Shown one piece after another: positions 1 to 8,895 of a DNA stretch of 32,841 bases. The notes under the pieces were generated by a model that worked only from the letters and a program-made list of their open reading frames with translations, was not told the DNA's origin and searched no databases. The number at the start of each line of letters is the position of its first letter. The first letter of the stretch is position 1. The position numbers and the translations under genes were made by a program. This stretch comes from an uncultured Clostridia bacterium (GTDB lineage Bacteria > Bacillota > Clostridia > Christensenellales > Aristaeellaceae), in the NCBI GenBank assembly GCA_947624355.1, contig CANQKI010000017.1:1-32841 (forward strand). Direction: 5' to 3'.

Positions 1-84
1 TTTTGGAAGAAATTGGAATGTATAGGAGTATGCAGGCCCAAAAGAGCCACGAAGGGGATTCTGGCATTTCCGGAAAGCCTTATT

Positions 85-285
85 TCATGCGGGTTTCGAG
101 GCACTTTCAGGAGCCACGGAGGAGCCACGGGCATAGAAATTGTTGAGGTTTTCCAGTGCATATTTATGCTTCATGACGCCCTCGTGACGGGTGCGGGCAT
201 AGGTGGTTTCCACCATGCGCGTGTCCGCGTGACCCATGAGGTCGGCCACCTGGGCGGAGGTCATAAATGAAGGTTGACCGTCCAT
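85..285 (-). pseudogene. C-terminal remnant of a tyrosine recombinase (phage-type integrase)
   Basis: The 66-codon frame carries the end of a tyrosine recombinase catalytic domain. It reads LMGHADTRMVETTYARTR: the conserved Gly-His of the active site, then the nucleophile tyrosine in TTYAR, then the usual C-terminal helix ending in LENLNNFYA. The upstream part that should hold the Arg and His-x-x-Arg catalytic motifs is absent. Sequence before about codon 8 does not continue the family in any frame I could follow, and the segment up to the pectin operon at 423 is unrelated. I therefore read it as a 5'-truncated, non-functional gene left by an integrated element or a rearrangement. Its length (66 against about 300-400 residues) supports this. 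The ATG at 285 is only the first available in frame and probably not a real start. Confidence 0.75.
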
Positions 286-422
286 CCCGAAAGCATCGTT
301 TCACTGCATTCCATGAAAGAAGAATTTTGGGACGTCCGGCAGGATACGGCGGCCCTTCCGGCGTACTTTTGAATACGTGAATCTTTGTTTTTCCAAAATG
401 AAGAAACTGTGAGGCGGACGGC

Positions 423-2666
423 ATGAAGCTATGGTATACCCATCCCGCGGCGGAATGGAACGAGGCGCTGCCCCTGGGCAACGGACGCATGGGCGCCATG
501 GACTTTGGAGGCACGGCGGTGGAGCTGTTTGCCCTGAACGAGGACAGCGTGTGGTACGGCGGTTTCCGGAACCGGGTCAATCCGGACGCCCGGGAGGCAA
601 TGCCTGAGATTCGGCGGCTGCTGCGGCAGGACCGCATCCGGGAGGCCCAGGCCCTGGCCGAATGCGCCCTCACCGCCACCCCGGACGGGGAGCGGCATTA
701 CGAGCCCCTGTGCAATCTGGTGATTCAACAGCTGGATGGCGGCCCCCTCGCCGGGCTCCATGGCATGCGGGATCTGAATACGAGGAACATGACAGGCTTC
801 GAGCGCCCCGTTTCGGATTACCGGCGGGAGCTGGACCTGACGGAGGGCGTGTTCCGGGTGGAATATACCCTGGCGGGCAGGCCCGTTCGCCGGGAGGCTT
901 TCGTTTCCTTCCCGCATCAGGTGCTGGCCATCCGGTGCGTCGGCCATCCCTTCCGGGCGCTGCTGCGCCGGGGGCCCTACATGACCGAAATTTCCCGGCA
1001 GGACAGGCACACGATCTATCTGTCCGGCCAGACAGGGGACGGGGGCGTACGCTACCTGGCTGTCTGCCGGGCAGTGGGCGATGGCGTACGGGTAATCGGC
1101 AGCACGCTGATGTGCCCCGAAAACGCCGTTCTGTACGTGGCCGCGGCCACCAGCTTCCGCTTTGACGATTTGCGGGCGGAATGCCTGCGGCGGCTGGAGG
1201 AAGCGGAACAGCTGGGCTATGACGCCCTGAAGGCCGCGCATATGGCCGATTTCCGGCCCCGGATGGAAAGCTGCAGCCTGGAATTGCCCTCCGCCCCGGG
1301 GGCGGAGGAACTGCCCACGGACGAACGTCTGGCCGCCCTGCGGGACGACGAAGGGCGAAGCGATCCCGGCCTGGCGGCGCTGCATTTTGCCTTCGGCCGC
1401 TATCTGCTGCTGTCCTCCTCCCGGCCGGGCAGCCTGCCCGCCAATCTGCAGGGTATCTGGAACGCCGATTTCCGGCCTCCCTGGGACAGTAAATATACCA
1501 TCAACATCAACACCGAAATGAATTACTGGCCCGCGGAAAACTGCAACCTCAGCGAAACCCACTTGGCCCTGATGGAGCATTTGCGGCGCATGCTGCCAAG
1601 CGGGCGGCAGGTGGCCCGGGACATGTACGGGGCCCGGGGATGGGTGGCCCACCACAACACCGATCTGTGGGGGGACTGCGCGCCCCAGGACACCTATCTG
1701 CCCGCCACCTACTGGCCCATGGGGGCGGCCTGGCTGTGCCTGCACATTGCGGAGCATTATTTCTTCACGGGGGACCGGGAATTTCTGGCGGAATATTATC
1801 CCCTGATGGAGGAGGCCGCCCTGTTTTTCCGGGATACGTGCCAGGAGGATGAAACGGGGGAGGTGTTCGTCAGCCCATCCTGCTCTCCCGAAAACACGTA
1901 TATCACGCCCGGCGGCGAAAGCAGCTGCCTGACCGACCGGGCCGCCATGGACGGGCAGATTCTCTGTGCCCTGCTGGACGCGCTGGAAAAAACGGGCGCG
2001 GTCCTCGGCAGGGATACCGCGCCGTACCGTCGAATGAAAGAAAAGCTGCGTCCCGTCCGGGTGAAGGACGGCCTGATTCAGGAATGGCTGCGGGACGTGC
2101 GGACGGGGGATGAGGGGCATCGCCATATGTCCCACCTCTTCGCGCTCTATCCCGGGGCGCAGATTACGCCCGGAACGCCCGAAACATTTGCCGCTGCCCG
2201 GGCGTCCCTGGAGCGGCGGCTGGCCCACGGGGGCGGGCACACGGGATGGAGCCGGGCCTGGATCATCTGTCTGTGGGCCAGGCTGCTGGACGGGAACGAG
2301 GCGGAGCGTCATCTGCGGCTGCTGCTGACGAAATCCACCCTGCCCAACCTTTTCGACAATCACCCGCCCTTCCAGATCGATGGGAATTTCGGGGCGGCCG
2401 CCGGAATCGCCGAAATGCTGCTGCAGAGCCACGAAGGGTTCCTGCGGCTGCTGCCTGCCCTGCCGGCGGCGTGGCAAAAGGGCAGCGTCCGGGGGCTCCG
2501 GGCCCGGGGCGGCTATACGGTGGATATCGACTGGGACGAAGGGGAATACCGCGCCCAAATCCGGGCGGACGGGCCCGGCGTGCTGCGCCTGGCGGACGGA
2601 CGAGAAAATTCCCACCGGGCGGGCGACGTGATACTGGTAACAAAAGATATGCTTCAAAAGCAATGA
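423..2666 (+). CDS. GH95 family glycoside hydrolase (alpha-L-fucosidase / alpha-L-galactosidase)
   Basis: A full-length GH95 enzyme of 747 aa (family members are typically 750-800). GH95 enzymes remove terminal alpha-1,2-linked L-fucose, or L-galactose, from glycans by inversion. The N-terminal beta-sandwich starts with the family signature (LPLGNGRMGAM; ALNEDSVWYGG). The (alpha/alpha)6 catalytic part has NINTEMNYWP with N361 and N363, SPSCSPEN with E490, and FQIDGNFG with D653. These match the Asn-Asn-Glu-Asp catalytic set known from the Bifidobacterium bifidum AfcA enzyme. There is no signal peptide, so it is probably cytoplasmic. The start is preceded by GTGAGGCGG. It is the first gene of the pectin operon, with only 15 bp to the next. 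L-Fuc and L-Gal decorate pectin side chains, which fits the neighbours; specificity between the two sugars cannot be read from sequence. Confidence 0.93.
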   Translation: MKLWYTHPAAEWNEALPLGNGRMGAMDFGGTAVELFALNEDSVWYGGFRNRVNPDAREAMPEIRRLLRQDRIREAQALAECALTATPDGERHYEPLCNLVIQQLDGGPLAGLHGMRDLNTRNMTGFERPVSDYRRELDLTEGVFRVEYTLAGRPVRREAFVSFPHQVLAIRCVGHPFRALLRRGPYMTEISRQDRHTIYLSGQTGDGGVRYLAVCRAVGDGVRVIGSTLMCPENAVLYVAAATSFRFDDLRAECLRRLEEAEQLGYDALKAAHMADFRPRMESCSLELPSAPGAEELPTDERLAALRDDEGRSDPGLAALHFAFGRYLLLSSSRPGSLPANLQGIWNADFRPPWDSKYTININTEMNYWPAENCNLSETHLALMEHLRRMLPSGRQVARDMYGARGWVAHHNTDLWGDCAPQDTYLPATYWPMGAAWLCLHIAEHYFFTGDREFLAEYYPLMEEAALFFRDTCQEDETGEVFVSPSCSPENTYITPGGESSCLTDRAAMDGQILCALLDALEKTGAVLGRDTAPYRRMKEKLRPVRVKDGLIQEWLRDVRTGDEGHRHMSHLFALYPGAQITPGTPETFAAARASLERRLAHGGGHTGWSRAWIICLWARLLDGNEAERHLRLLLTKSTLPNLFDNHPPFQIDGNFGAAAGIAEMLLQSHEGFLRLLPALPAAWQKGSVRGLRARGGYTVDIDWDEGEYRAQIRADGPGVLRLADGRENSHRAGDVILVTKDMLQKQ

Positions 2667-2681
2667 CAGGAGGAAACGGTC

Positions 2682-3329
2682 ATGACCATTTATGTGTGCG
2701 GGGATTCCACGGCGGCCACCTATACGCCGGAGGAAGCACCCATTACCGGCTGGGGGCAGATGCTGGAAAAATTCGTTCCGGACGCGACGGTGAAAAACCT
2801 GGCCCGGGGCGGCCGGAGCACCAAATCCTTCCTTTCCGAAGGGCGCCTGCAGGCGGTGGAAGGGGAAATGGGCCCCGGCGATCTCTTGCTGATCCAGTTT
2901 ACCCACAACGATACCAGCGACCTTGTCTGGCGGCATACCGACCCCTGGACCTCCTTCCTCAACAACCTGTCTATTTTCGCGGATACGGCCCGGATGCGGG
3001 GGGCGCAGCCCGTGCTGATGACGCCCATTTGTCGCCGGTACTGGCGGGACGGCGCGCTGCAGGAATCCCACGGGGAATATCCCGCCGCCATCCGGGCGCT
3101 GGCCGGAAAGATGAACGTGCCTCTCATCGATATTTACGAAAAGAGTACGGCGCTGGTGCGGGAAATGGGGGACGAAGAGAGCCGGAAGCTGTATATGCAT
3201 GTGGCTCCGGGCCTTTATCCCGCGTATCCCGACGGCCAGCAGGACGATACCCACACCCAGGCCCTGGGCGCGGAAACCTTCGCCCGCATGACGGCGGAGG
3301 GGCTGCGGGCGCTGGGCCTGATCCGGTAA
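2682..3329 (+). CDS. SGNH-family rhamnogalacturonan acetylesterase (CE12-like)
   Basis: A 215-aa SGNH hydrolase that should remove acetyl groups from galacturonic acid residues of rhamnogalacturonan. All four blocks are visible: GDST with nucleophile S9, the glycine block GGRSTKSF, THND with oxyanion N76, and D188-D-T-H191 carrying the catalytic Asp/His. The GDSTAATY and ITGWGQM sequence around block I is typical of CE12/YesT-type pectin acetylesterases. It has no signal peptide and a size close to the single-domain family length. An AGGAGG site lies 8 bp before the ATG. It sits between GH95 and a fusion protein that carries a second copy of the same domain, so the operon encodes two CE12 modules. 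Confidence 0.9.
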   Translation: MTIYVCGDSTAATYTPEEAPITGWGQMLEKFVPDATVKNLARGGRSTKSFLSEGRLQAVEGEMGPGDLLLIQFTHNDTSDLVWRHTDPWTSFLNNLSIFADTARMRGAQPVLMTPICRRYWRDGALQESHGEYPAAIRALAGKMNVPLIDIYEKSTALVREMGDEESRKLYMHVAPGLYPAYPDGQQDDTHTQALGAETFARMTAEGLRALGLIR

Positions 3330-3345
3330 AGGAGGAACGAAGGTT

Positions 3346-4974
3346 ATGATGTACATCATCGCAAAGGACGGCAGCGGGGATTTCACCACCATCCAGGCGG
3401 CCATTGACGCTATTCCGGGAGGCGGCCGCGCGCCCGCCATTCTGCTGCTTCGCATGGACGAATACCACGAGCGCGTGATCGTCAACAAGGACAACGTGCG
3501 CATTGTGGGCGAGGCCCGGGACCGCACCGTCATTACAAACTCTGCCTGTGCCAAGGACCCGGACGGCAACGGCGGGGAGCGGGGCACCTTCCTTTCCTTC
3601 ACCATGATTGTGACGGGGAAAAACGTGGAGGTGGAAAACCTGACCATCCGCAACGACGCCGGGGACGGCCGGGAGGTGGGCCAGGCCGTGGCCGTTTACG
3701 CGGCGGGGGACCGGGGCGTGTGGCGCAACTGCCGCTTCATTGCCCACCAGGACACGCTGTTCTGCGGCCCGCTGATGCAGAAGGTGACGGACGATATCGC
3801 TCCCCGCGTGGGTTCCGCCGAATGCGTGGAAAGCGTGGGGGACTGCCCGCTGACCTTCAGCCGCCAGTATTTTGAGGATTGCTTCATTCAGGGGGACGTG
3901 GATTTTATTTTCGGCCCCTACCGCTGCTGGTTTGAAAGGTGCACCTTGTTTATGAACGCCCGGGGCGGCCTGTACACCGCCGCCAATACCCCCGAAACCC
4001 AGCCCTACGGCCTGGTGTTCCACCGCTGCTTCCTTACCGGGGAATGCGAAGAGGGCATGGCTTTCCTGGGCCGGCCCTGGCGGAGATTTTCCCGCACCCT
4101 GTTCCTGGACTGCGAAATGGACGGGCATGTGGCCCGGCAAGGCTTCAGCGACTGGGACAAGGAAAAGGTGGTCACCGAGCGGTACGGGGAGTGGGGCACC
4201 CGGGGCGTCCGGGCGGATCAGTCCACCCGCCATCCAGCTCAGAAACGCCTGACGGACGCCGAGGCCATGGCCGTGACCGTTCAGGACGTGATCGGCGGTT
4301 ATGACGGCTGGCGTCCCGACCGGCGGACGCCCACCTGGTTCCTCTGCGGCGATTCCACCATGGCCGATTACCCGGCTTCCCGCGCGCCCATGACGGGCTG
4401 GGGGCAGATGCTGCAAGCCCTGCTGCCCGAAAATGTGTTTGTGGAAAACTGCGCCGTCAACGGCCGCTCCAGCAAGAGCTTTGTGGCCGAAAAGCGCCTG
4501 AATTTCATCGAGCTTTGCCTGCGGAAGGGGGATAAGCTGCTCATCCAGTTCGGCCATAACGACGAAAAGGACGATCCCATGCGCTTCACGTCTCCCCGCG
4601 GCACCTATCCCGAATACCTGAACATGTTTATCGACGCTGCCCGCCGCCAGGGGGCGGAGCCTGTCCTGATTACCTCCATCGTCCGCCGCCGGTTCGACGG
4701 GAACGGAAAACTGATACCCACCCACGGGGATTACCCCGCTGCCATGCGGGATCTGGCAGGATACCGGGGCGTGCGTCTGCTGGATATGGAAAAGGCCACC
4801 GGGCAGCTGGTGGGCGCGCTGGGGGACGAGGCCTCCAAGGATCTGTACAACTGGGTGCCCAAGGGCCATCCCAATTACCCCGACGGGGAGCAGGACAACA
4901 CCCACCTTTGCCGGGAGGGCGCGCTGCGCTTTGCCCGGATCGCCCTGGACCTGATGGAGGAAAAGCCATGCTGA
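3346..4974 (+). CDS. Bifunctional pectin methylesterase (CE8) - rhamnogalacturonan acetylesterase (CE12)
   Basis: A 542-aa two-domain esterase. Residues 1 to about 315 form a right-handed beta-helix pectin methylesterase: DGSGDFTTIQAAID near the N-terminus, the QDTL block with D136, DVDFIFG with D186, and LGRPWR with R243. These correspond to the general acid, nucleophile and substrate arginine of CE8. Residues from about 328 to the end form an SGNH acetylesterase: GDST (S337), GHND (N405) and DNTH (D517, H520), closely resembling the separate CE12 protein encoded just upstream. The protein would remove methyl and acetyl esters from the same galacturonan fragment. No signal peptide is seen, unusual for a methylesterase but consistent with its intracellular operon partners. 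Its last codons overlap the next gene (ATGCTGA). A second ATG follows directly at 3349, so the start is uncertain by one codon. Confidence 0.92.
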   Translation: MMYIIAKDGSGDFTTIQAAIDAIPGGGRAPAILLLRMDEYHERVIVNKDNVRIVGEARDRTVITNSACAKDPDGNGGERGTFLSFTMIVTGKNVEVENLTIRNDAGDGREVGQAVAVYAAGDRGVWRNCRFIAHQDTLFCGPLMQKVTDDIAPRVGSAECVESVGDCPLTFSRQYFEDCFIQGDVDFIFGPYRCWFERCTLFMNARGGLYTAANTPETQPYGLVFHRCFLTGECEEGMAFLGRPWRRFSRTLFLDCEMDGHVARQGFSDWDKEKVVTERYGEWGTRGVRADQSTRHPAQKRLTDAEAMAVTVQDVIGGYDGWRPDRRTPTWFLCGDSTMADYPASRAPMTGWGQMLQALLPENVFVENCAVNGRSSKSFVAEKRLNFIELCLRKGDKLLIQFGHNDEKDDPMRFTSPRGTYPEYLNMFIDAARRQGAEPVLITSIVRRRFDGNGKLIPTHGDYPAAMRDLAGYRGVRLLDMEKATGQLVGALGDEASKDLYNWVPKGHPNYPDGEQDNTHLCREGALRFARIALDLMEEKPC

Positions 4975-6068
4975 AGGGAGACGAAAAGGGCCTGGCCCGG
5001 GAAATGGCCGACTGCCTGATCCGCCGGGAAGGGCTGCTGACAAAACGGTGGAGCTATGATTACGGCGTGGTCTGGCGGGGAATGGAGCAATTGTACGCCC
5101 TGACGGGGGACAAAAAGTATTTCCGCTATATTCAGGACGCCATGGACACCTTTCTGGAGGGGGACGGCATCCGGGATTACACCCTGGAATCGTATAACCT
5201 GGATTACATCTGCGACGGGCGGCAGCTTTTGTTCCTGTACAAAAAAACGGGTGATGAAAAATACCGCCGGGCCGCCGCCCTGCTCCGGAGGCAGCTTGCG
5301 GGCCAACCCCGCACCTCGGACGGCGGCTTCTGGCACAAAAAATGCTATCCGTACCAGATGTGGCTGGACGGGCTGCACATGGCCGCGCCCTTCTATCTGG
5401 AATACGCCCTGATGGAAGGGGAAGGGGAAGAAAGCGTCCGGGACGTGTGCCGGCAGCTGATCCTGGCCTATACCCACACGCTGGATTCCCAAACGGGCCT
5501 CAACCGCCACGGCTGGGACGAAAGCCGGGCGCAGAAGTGGGCCGATCCCCAAACGGGCCGGGCGCCCCACGCCTGGGGCCGGGCGGTGGGCTGGTATATG
5601 GCCGCCTTGGTCGATTGCCTGGAAATGCTGCCGGATGACGCGGCCGACCGGGAAAAACTGCTGGAAATTTTCCGCGACATGGCGGCCGTTCTTCGCCGGG
5701 AAGCCCGGGACGGGGTCTGGCTCCAGGTGCTGGATTGCCCGGACCATCTGGGCAATTATCCCGAATCCTCGGCCTCCTGCCTGATTGATTACGCCCTGCT
5801 GAAAGGGGCGCGGCTGGGCCTGTTGCCTGATGGGTTCGGCGGTTTCGCCCGGGAAAGCTATTCGGCCATTCTCCGCCATTTTGTCGGCCGGATGGAGGAC
5901 GGCACGCTGTTCCTGGCCAAGTGCTGCCAGGGGGCGGGCCTGGGAGGCGACCGGTACCGGGACGGTTCCTTTGACTATTACATCAGCGAGCCCGTGGTCA
6001 GCTATGACCTCAAGGGCACGGGCGCGTTTATTCAGGCCGCCTGCGAAAGGGAGCGTGTGAAAGCATGA
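4968..6068 (+). CDS. GH105 unsaturated rhamnogalacturonyl hydrolase (YteR/YesR type)
   Basis: A 366-aa (alpha/alpha)6-barrel enzyme of family GH105. It hydrates the double bond of the 4,5-unsaturated galacturonic acid that pectate or rhamnogalacturonan lyases leave at the non-reducing end, releasing that residue. Family signatures are clear: DYGVVWRGMEQLY near the start, LDYICDGRQLLFLY, then YQMWLDGLHMAAPFY, where D134 matches the catalytic Asp of YteR, and HAWGRAVGWYMAALVDCLE. I chose the ATG at 4968, which overlaps the previous stop and has GGAGG 8 bp upstream. A longer in-frame start at 4908 would lie deep inside the preceding gene and adds a non-homologous tail. It ends with an ATGA overlap with the GH43 gene. 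Cytoplasmic, as usual for GH105. Confidence 0.94.
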   Translation: MLKGDEKGLAREMADCLIRREGLLTKRWSYDYGVVWRGMEQLYALTGDKKYFRYIQDAMDTFLEGDGIRDYTLESYNLDYICDGRQLLFLYKKTGDEKYRRAAALLRRQLAGQPRTSDGGFWHKKCYPYQMWLDGLHMAAPFYLEYALMEGEGEESVRDVCRQLILAYTHTLDSQTGLNRHGWDESRAQKWADPQTGRAPHAWGRAVGWYMAALVDCLEMLPDDAADREKLLEIFRDMAAVLRREARDGVWLQVLDCPDHLGNYPESSASCLIDYALLKGARLGLLPDGFGGFARESYSAILRHFVGRMEDGTLFLAKCCQGAGLGGDRYRDGSFDYYISEPVVSYDLKGTGAFIQAACERERVKA

Positions 6069-7546
6069 AATACCAGAATCCCATTCTGATGGGCGATTAT
6101 TCCGACCCGGACGTCATCCGCGTGGGGGAAGATTATTACATGATCTCCTCCTCCTTTACGTACCTTCCCGGCATTCCCGTGCTCCATTCCCGGGACCTGG
6201 TTCACTGGCGAACCATCGGCTACGCGGCCTCGCATCTGCCCTTCCGGCGGTACGACGTCCCCGCCCACAAGTGCGGCACCTGGGCCCCCAGTATCCGCTA
6301 CCGGAAGGGCCTTTTCTACGTATATGTGTGCCTGCCGGACGAAGGACTGTTCGCCTTTACGGCAGAGGACCCCGCCGGGCGGTGGGACTGCCATTTCGTC
6401 AAGGACGTGTGCGGCTGGATCGACCCCTGCCCGCTCTTTGACGCGGACGGGCGGAATTATCTGCTCCACGGCTTTGCCGCCAGCCGCTGCGGAATCAACA
6501 ATATCCTCTACCTCCATCAGCTGAGCGACGACGGCTTTTCCGTGCTGGACAAGGGCGCGCTGGTGTACAGCGGGGACGAACACGGGGACGTGACGGTGGA
6601 GGGTCCGAAGATGTACCGCCGGGGGGAGTATTTCTATATCCTGTGCCCGGCGGGCGGGGTGAAGCCGGGCTATCAGCTGGCGCTGCGGTCCAAATCCCCC
6701 TATGGTCCTTACGAGCGGAAAATCGTGCTCAGCCAGGGGAACACCCCCGTCAACGGCCCGCACCAGGGGGGCTGGGTGGATACGGGCCGGGGGCAGGATT
6801 ATTTTATCCATTTCCAGGATATCGGCGTGTACGGCCGCATTCCGCATCTCCAGCCCGTGCATTGGGAAAACGATTGGCCTGTTATGGGCAATAACGGCGA
6901 GCCCGTGCTGACGGCCGATCTCCCCGATACGGGCTTTTCCGAAACGGGCGGCCCCGAAATGAGCGACAGTTTTCAGGGCAAGCTGGGAATCCAGTGGCAG
7001 TGGCAGGCCAATCCCAATCCCGCCTGGTATCAGGAAATGAAAGACGGTTTGCGGCTCTATGCCGCCCCCGCCGACAGCCTGTTCCACGCGGGCCAGTTCC
7101 TCAGCCAGCTGATGCAGTACCGGGACTTTGATATGGACGTTCGCTTTTGCCTGGCGGGGCAGCGGGGAGACCGGGCGGGCCTTGGCATGATGGGTTATAC
7201 CTATTATTACCTGGCCCTGGAAAAGGGCCGCGTGGTCCTCGTCCGGGGCCGCGTGGACGAAATCAACCGCTGGGAGCGGGAACGGGTGGAAGAAACGGTG
7301 CTGGCCGAAGTCCCATGGGCAGAAGAAAGCGCGGTTTTCCGCATGACGGTGCGAAACGGGAAAATCACCTTCCTGTACGGGAAGGACGAAGAAACCCTGT
7401 ACCCCATCGGCGGTACGTATGATATGACCTGCGGGGGCTGGGTGGGCGCCCGCCCGGGTATTTTCTGCATGAACGGGCGGGGCGTCTTTGGCGGCCATGC
7501 GGATTTCGCGTTCTGCCGCGTGGAAAAGCGGGAGGAACAGGCGTGA
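6065..7546 (+). CDS. GH43 family glycoside hydrolase (beta-xylosidase / alpha-L-arabinofuranosidase-like)
   Basis: A 493-aa five-bladed beta-propeller enzyme with a C-terminal beta-sandwich. The three GH43 acidic residues are visible: D14 in YSDPDVI (base), D120 in WIDPCP (pKa modulator) and E179 in VEGPKMY (acid). From about residue 299 (MSDSFQGKLG) to the end lies a concanavalin-like domain of the kind found at the C-terminus of beta-xylosidases. The likely substrates are arabinosyl or xylosyl groups on pectin side chains; subfamily specificity cannot be set without alignment. No signal peptide. The start codon overlaps the GH105 stop in ATGA and the stop overlaps the next GTG start, which implies coupled translation. 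Confidence 0.92.
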   Translation: MKYQNPILMGDYSDPDVIRVGEDYYMISSSFTYLPGIPVLHSRDLVHWRTIGYAASHLPFRRYDVPAHKCGTWAPSIRYRKGLFYVYVCLPDEGLFAFTAEDPAGRWDCHFVKDVCGWIDPCPLFDADGRNYLLHGFAASRCGINNILYLHQLSDDGFSVLDKGALVYSGDEHGDVTVEGPKMYRRGEYFYILCPAGGVKPGYQLALRSKSPYGPYERKIVLSQGNTPVNGPHQGGWVDTGRGQDYFIHFQDIGVYGRIPHLQPVHWENDWPVMGNNGEPVLTADLPDTGFSETGGPEMSDSFQGKLGIQWQWQANPNPAWYQEMKDGLRLYAAPADSLFHAGQFLSQLMQYRDFDMDVRFCLAGQRGDRAGLGMMGYTYYYLALEKGRVVLVRGRVDEINRWERERVEETVLAEVPWAEESAVFRMTVRNGKITFLYGKDEETLYPIGGTYDMTCGGWVGARPGIFCMNGRGVFGGHADFAFCRVEKREEQA

Positions 7547-8877
7547 ATGAACTGAAAAGGAGGATCGACAGTTTTGTCGCCCGGCTCCGGCGGGAGGACG
7601 TGAACATGCACGGGTTCATCCTCTCCGTGGCGGGGGCGAAAAAAGCAACTGCCTATTACGCACCCTTCCGGGAGGGGGAATCCCATCGGATGTATTCCGT
7701 CAGCAAGACCATGACGGGCATCGCCGTGGGCATCCTGGCGGACGAAGGCAAGCTGTTCCTGGACGCCCCCATCGTCCGGTACTTTGAGGATAAACTGCCG
7801 AAAAACCCCGACCCGCGGCTTCTGCGTCTCACCATCCGGGACATGCTGCGCATGGCCACCTGCTATACCCGCACCACCTACCGGGAAGGAGTGGACGGTG
7901 ATTGGGCGGCCACCTTCTTTACGGCCACGCCTTCCCACGAGCCCGGCACGGTGTTCCATTACGATACGTCCTGCTCCCAGGTGCTGGCCGCGCTGGTATG
8001 CCGGCTCAGCGGGAAGCAGGTGATCGATTTCCTGGAAGAGCGGGTGTTCCGCCCCCTGGGCGCCACGGACGAAAAATTCTGGCTGCGGGACCCGTCCGGC
8101 ATGTGCCAGGGCGGCACGGGGCTGTGCATGTCTCTGCGGGATCTGCATACGGTGAGCCTGGCCCTCCTCCGGGGCGGCCAGGGGGTCATTCCCCGCTGGT
8201 ACGCGGAGGAAATGGGAAAACCCCATATCAGCACCGTTCTCTGCACCAACGAGGAGGAACGCTACGGCTACGGTTGGCAGTGCTGGCGCACCCGGGCGGG
8301 ATACGCCATGTACGGCATGGGCGGGCAATTGGCCGTGATCTGCCCCGAAAAACAGGCGATTCTGTGCACAATTGCCGATACCCGGCTGGATCCCGTTGGG
8401 GTGCAGCGCATTTACAACGCGTTCTTTGAGGAGATTTATCCCTATATCGGAACGGAGGACACCGCCCCCGTCCACTTGGGCCTTTCCACCCACGGTGTAG
8501 CGGGGAATCCGGCACTTTCCATGGCGCGGTCCCCCGAATACCGTTTTCCGTCGGGCAATCCCCTGAACCTGAAGACCCTGCGGCTGGAGGGGGACTGCCT
8601 GTATTACGAAAACGCCCGGGGGCAGGTGACGCTGCCTTTTGCCCAGGGGGAAAACAAGCGGATCGCTTACCCCGGCTGGCCGGAGGTGCCTGCCCTCGCG
8701 TCGGGCGGATGGATCGGGAAGAGCGTGCTGCGGGTGCGCTGCTTTGCCATCGGGCAGGCCCCCTGCGGCTTTGATATGCTGCTGTATTTTTCCGAAAACC
8801 GCGTGACGGTGCAGAGCCGCTGCTCGGGGGACCCCGTAACGGCGGGATACAACGGGGTTGCTTCCGGCGAAAGCTGA
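7543..8877 (+). CDS. Beta-lactamase-fold serine hydrolase (putative carbohydrate esterase)
   Basis: A 444-aa protein of the class C beta-lactamase / penicillin-binding-protein-like superfamily. S52-V-S-K55 is the catalytic SxxK motif, and Y140-D-T-S143 stands at the YxN/YxS position. The domain runs over roughly residues 20-330. The last about 110 residues form an additional beta-rich region I do not recognise. It has no signal peptide, which argues against a role in peptidoglycan or beta-lactam resistance. Placed in the middle of a pectin operon and translationally coupled to GH43 (GTG start inside the previous stop, GGAGG 7 bp upstream), it may be an esterase acting on acyl groups of imported oligosaccharides. 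Members of this superfamily are known as esterases, but the substrate here is an inference. Confidence 0.82.
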   Translation: MNELKRRIDSFVARLRREDVNMHGFILSVAGAKKATAYYAPFREGESHRMYSVSKTMTGIAVGILADEGKLFLDAPIVRYFEDKLPKNPDPRLLRLTIRDMLRMATCYTRTTYREGVDGDWAATFFTATPSHEPGTVFHYDTSCSQVLAALVCRLSGKQVIDFLEERVFRPLGATDEKFWLRDPSGMCQGGTGLCMSLRDLHTVSLALLRGGQGVIPRWYAEEMGKPHISTVLCTNEEERYGYGWQCWRTRAGYAMYGMGGQLAVICPEKQAILCTIADTRLDPVGVQRIYNAFFEEIYPYIGTEDTAPVHLGLSTHGVAGNPALSMARSPEYRFPSGNPLNLKTLRLEGDCLYYENARGQVTLPFAQGENKRIAYPGWPEVPALASGGWIGKSVLRVRCFAIGQAPCGFDMLLYFSENRVTVQSRCSGDPVTAGYNGVASGES

Positions 8878-8895
8878 AGAAAGGAAGATAACGCG

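Noticed and set aside
286..422. Promoter for the pectin operon
   Set aside because: I looked for a -35/-10 pair. TTGAAT at 369-374 has no acceptable -10 at 16-18 bp, so I do not call one. The operon may depend on an activator or on a promoter further upstream.
429..3653. Very long open frame (over 1000 codons) on the minus strand opposite the GH95 and esterase genes
   Set aside because: High GC at third positions removes stop codons from the complementary frame. The translation is low-complexity, rich in Pro/Gly/His/Gln, and the plus-strand genes have intact catalytic motifs. The same holds for the long minus frames at 3124-5043, 4875-5879, 7207-9774 and 9522-11543.
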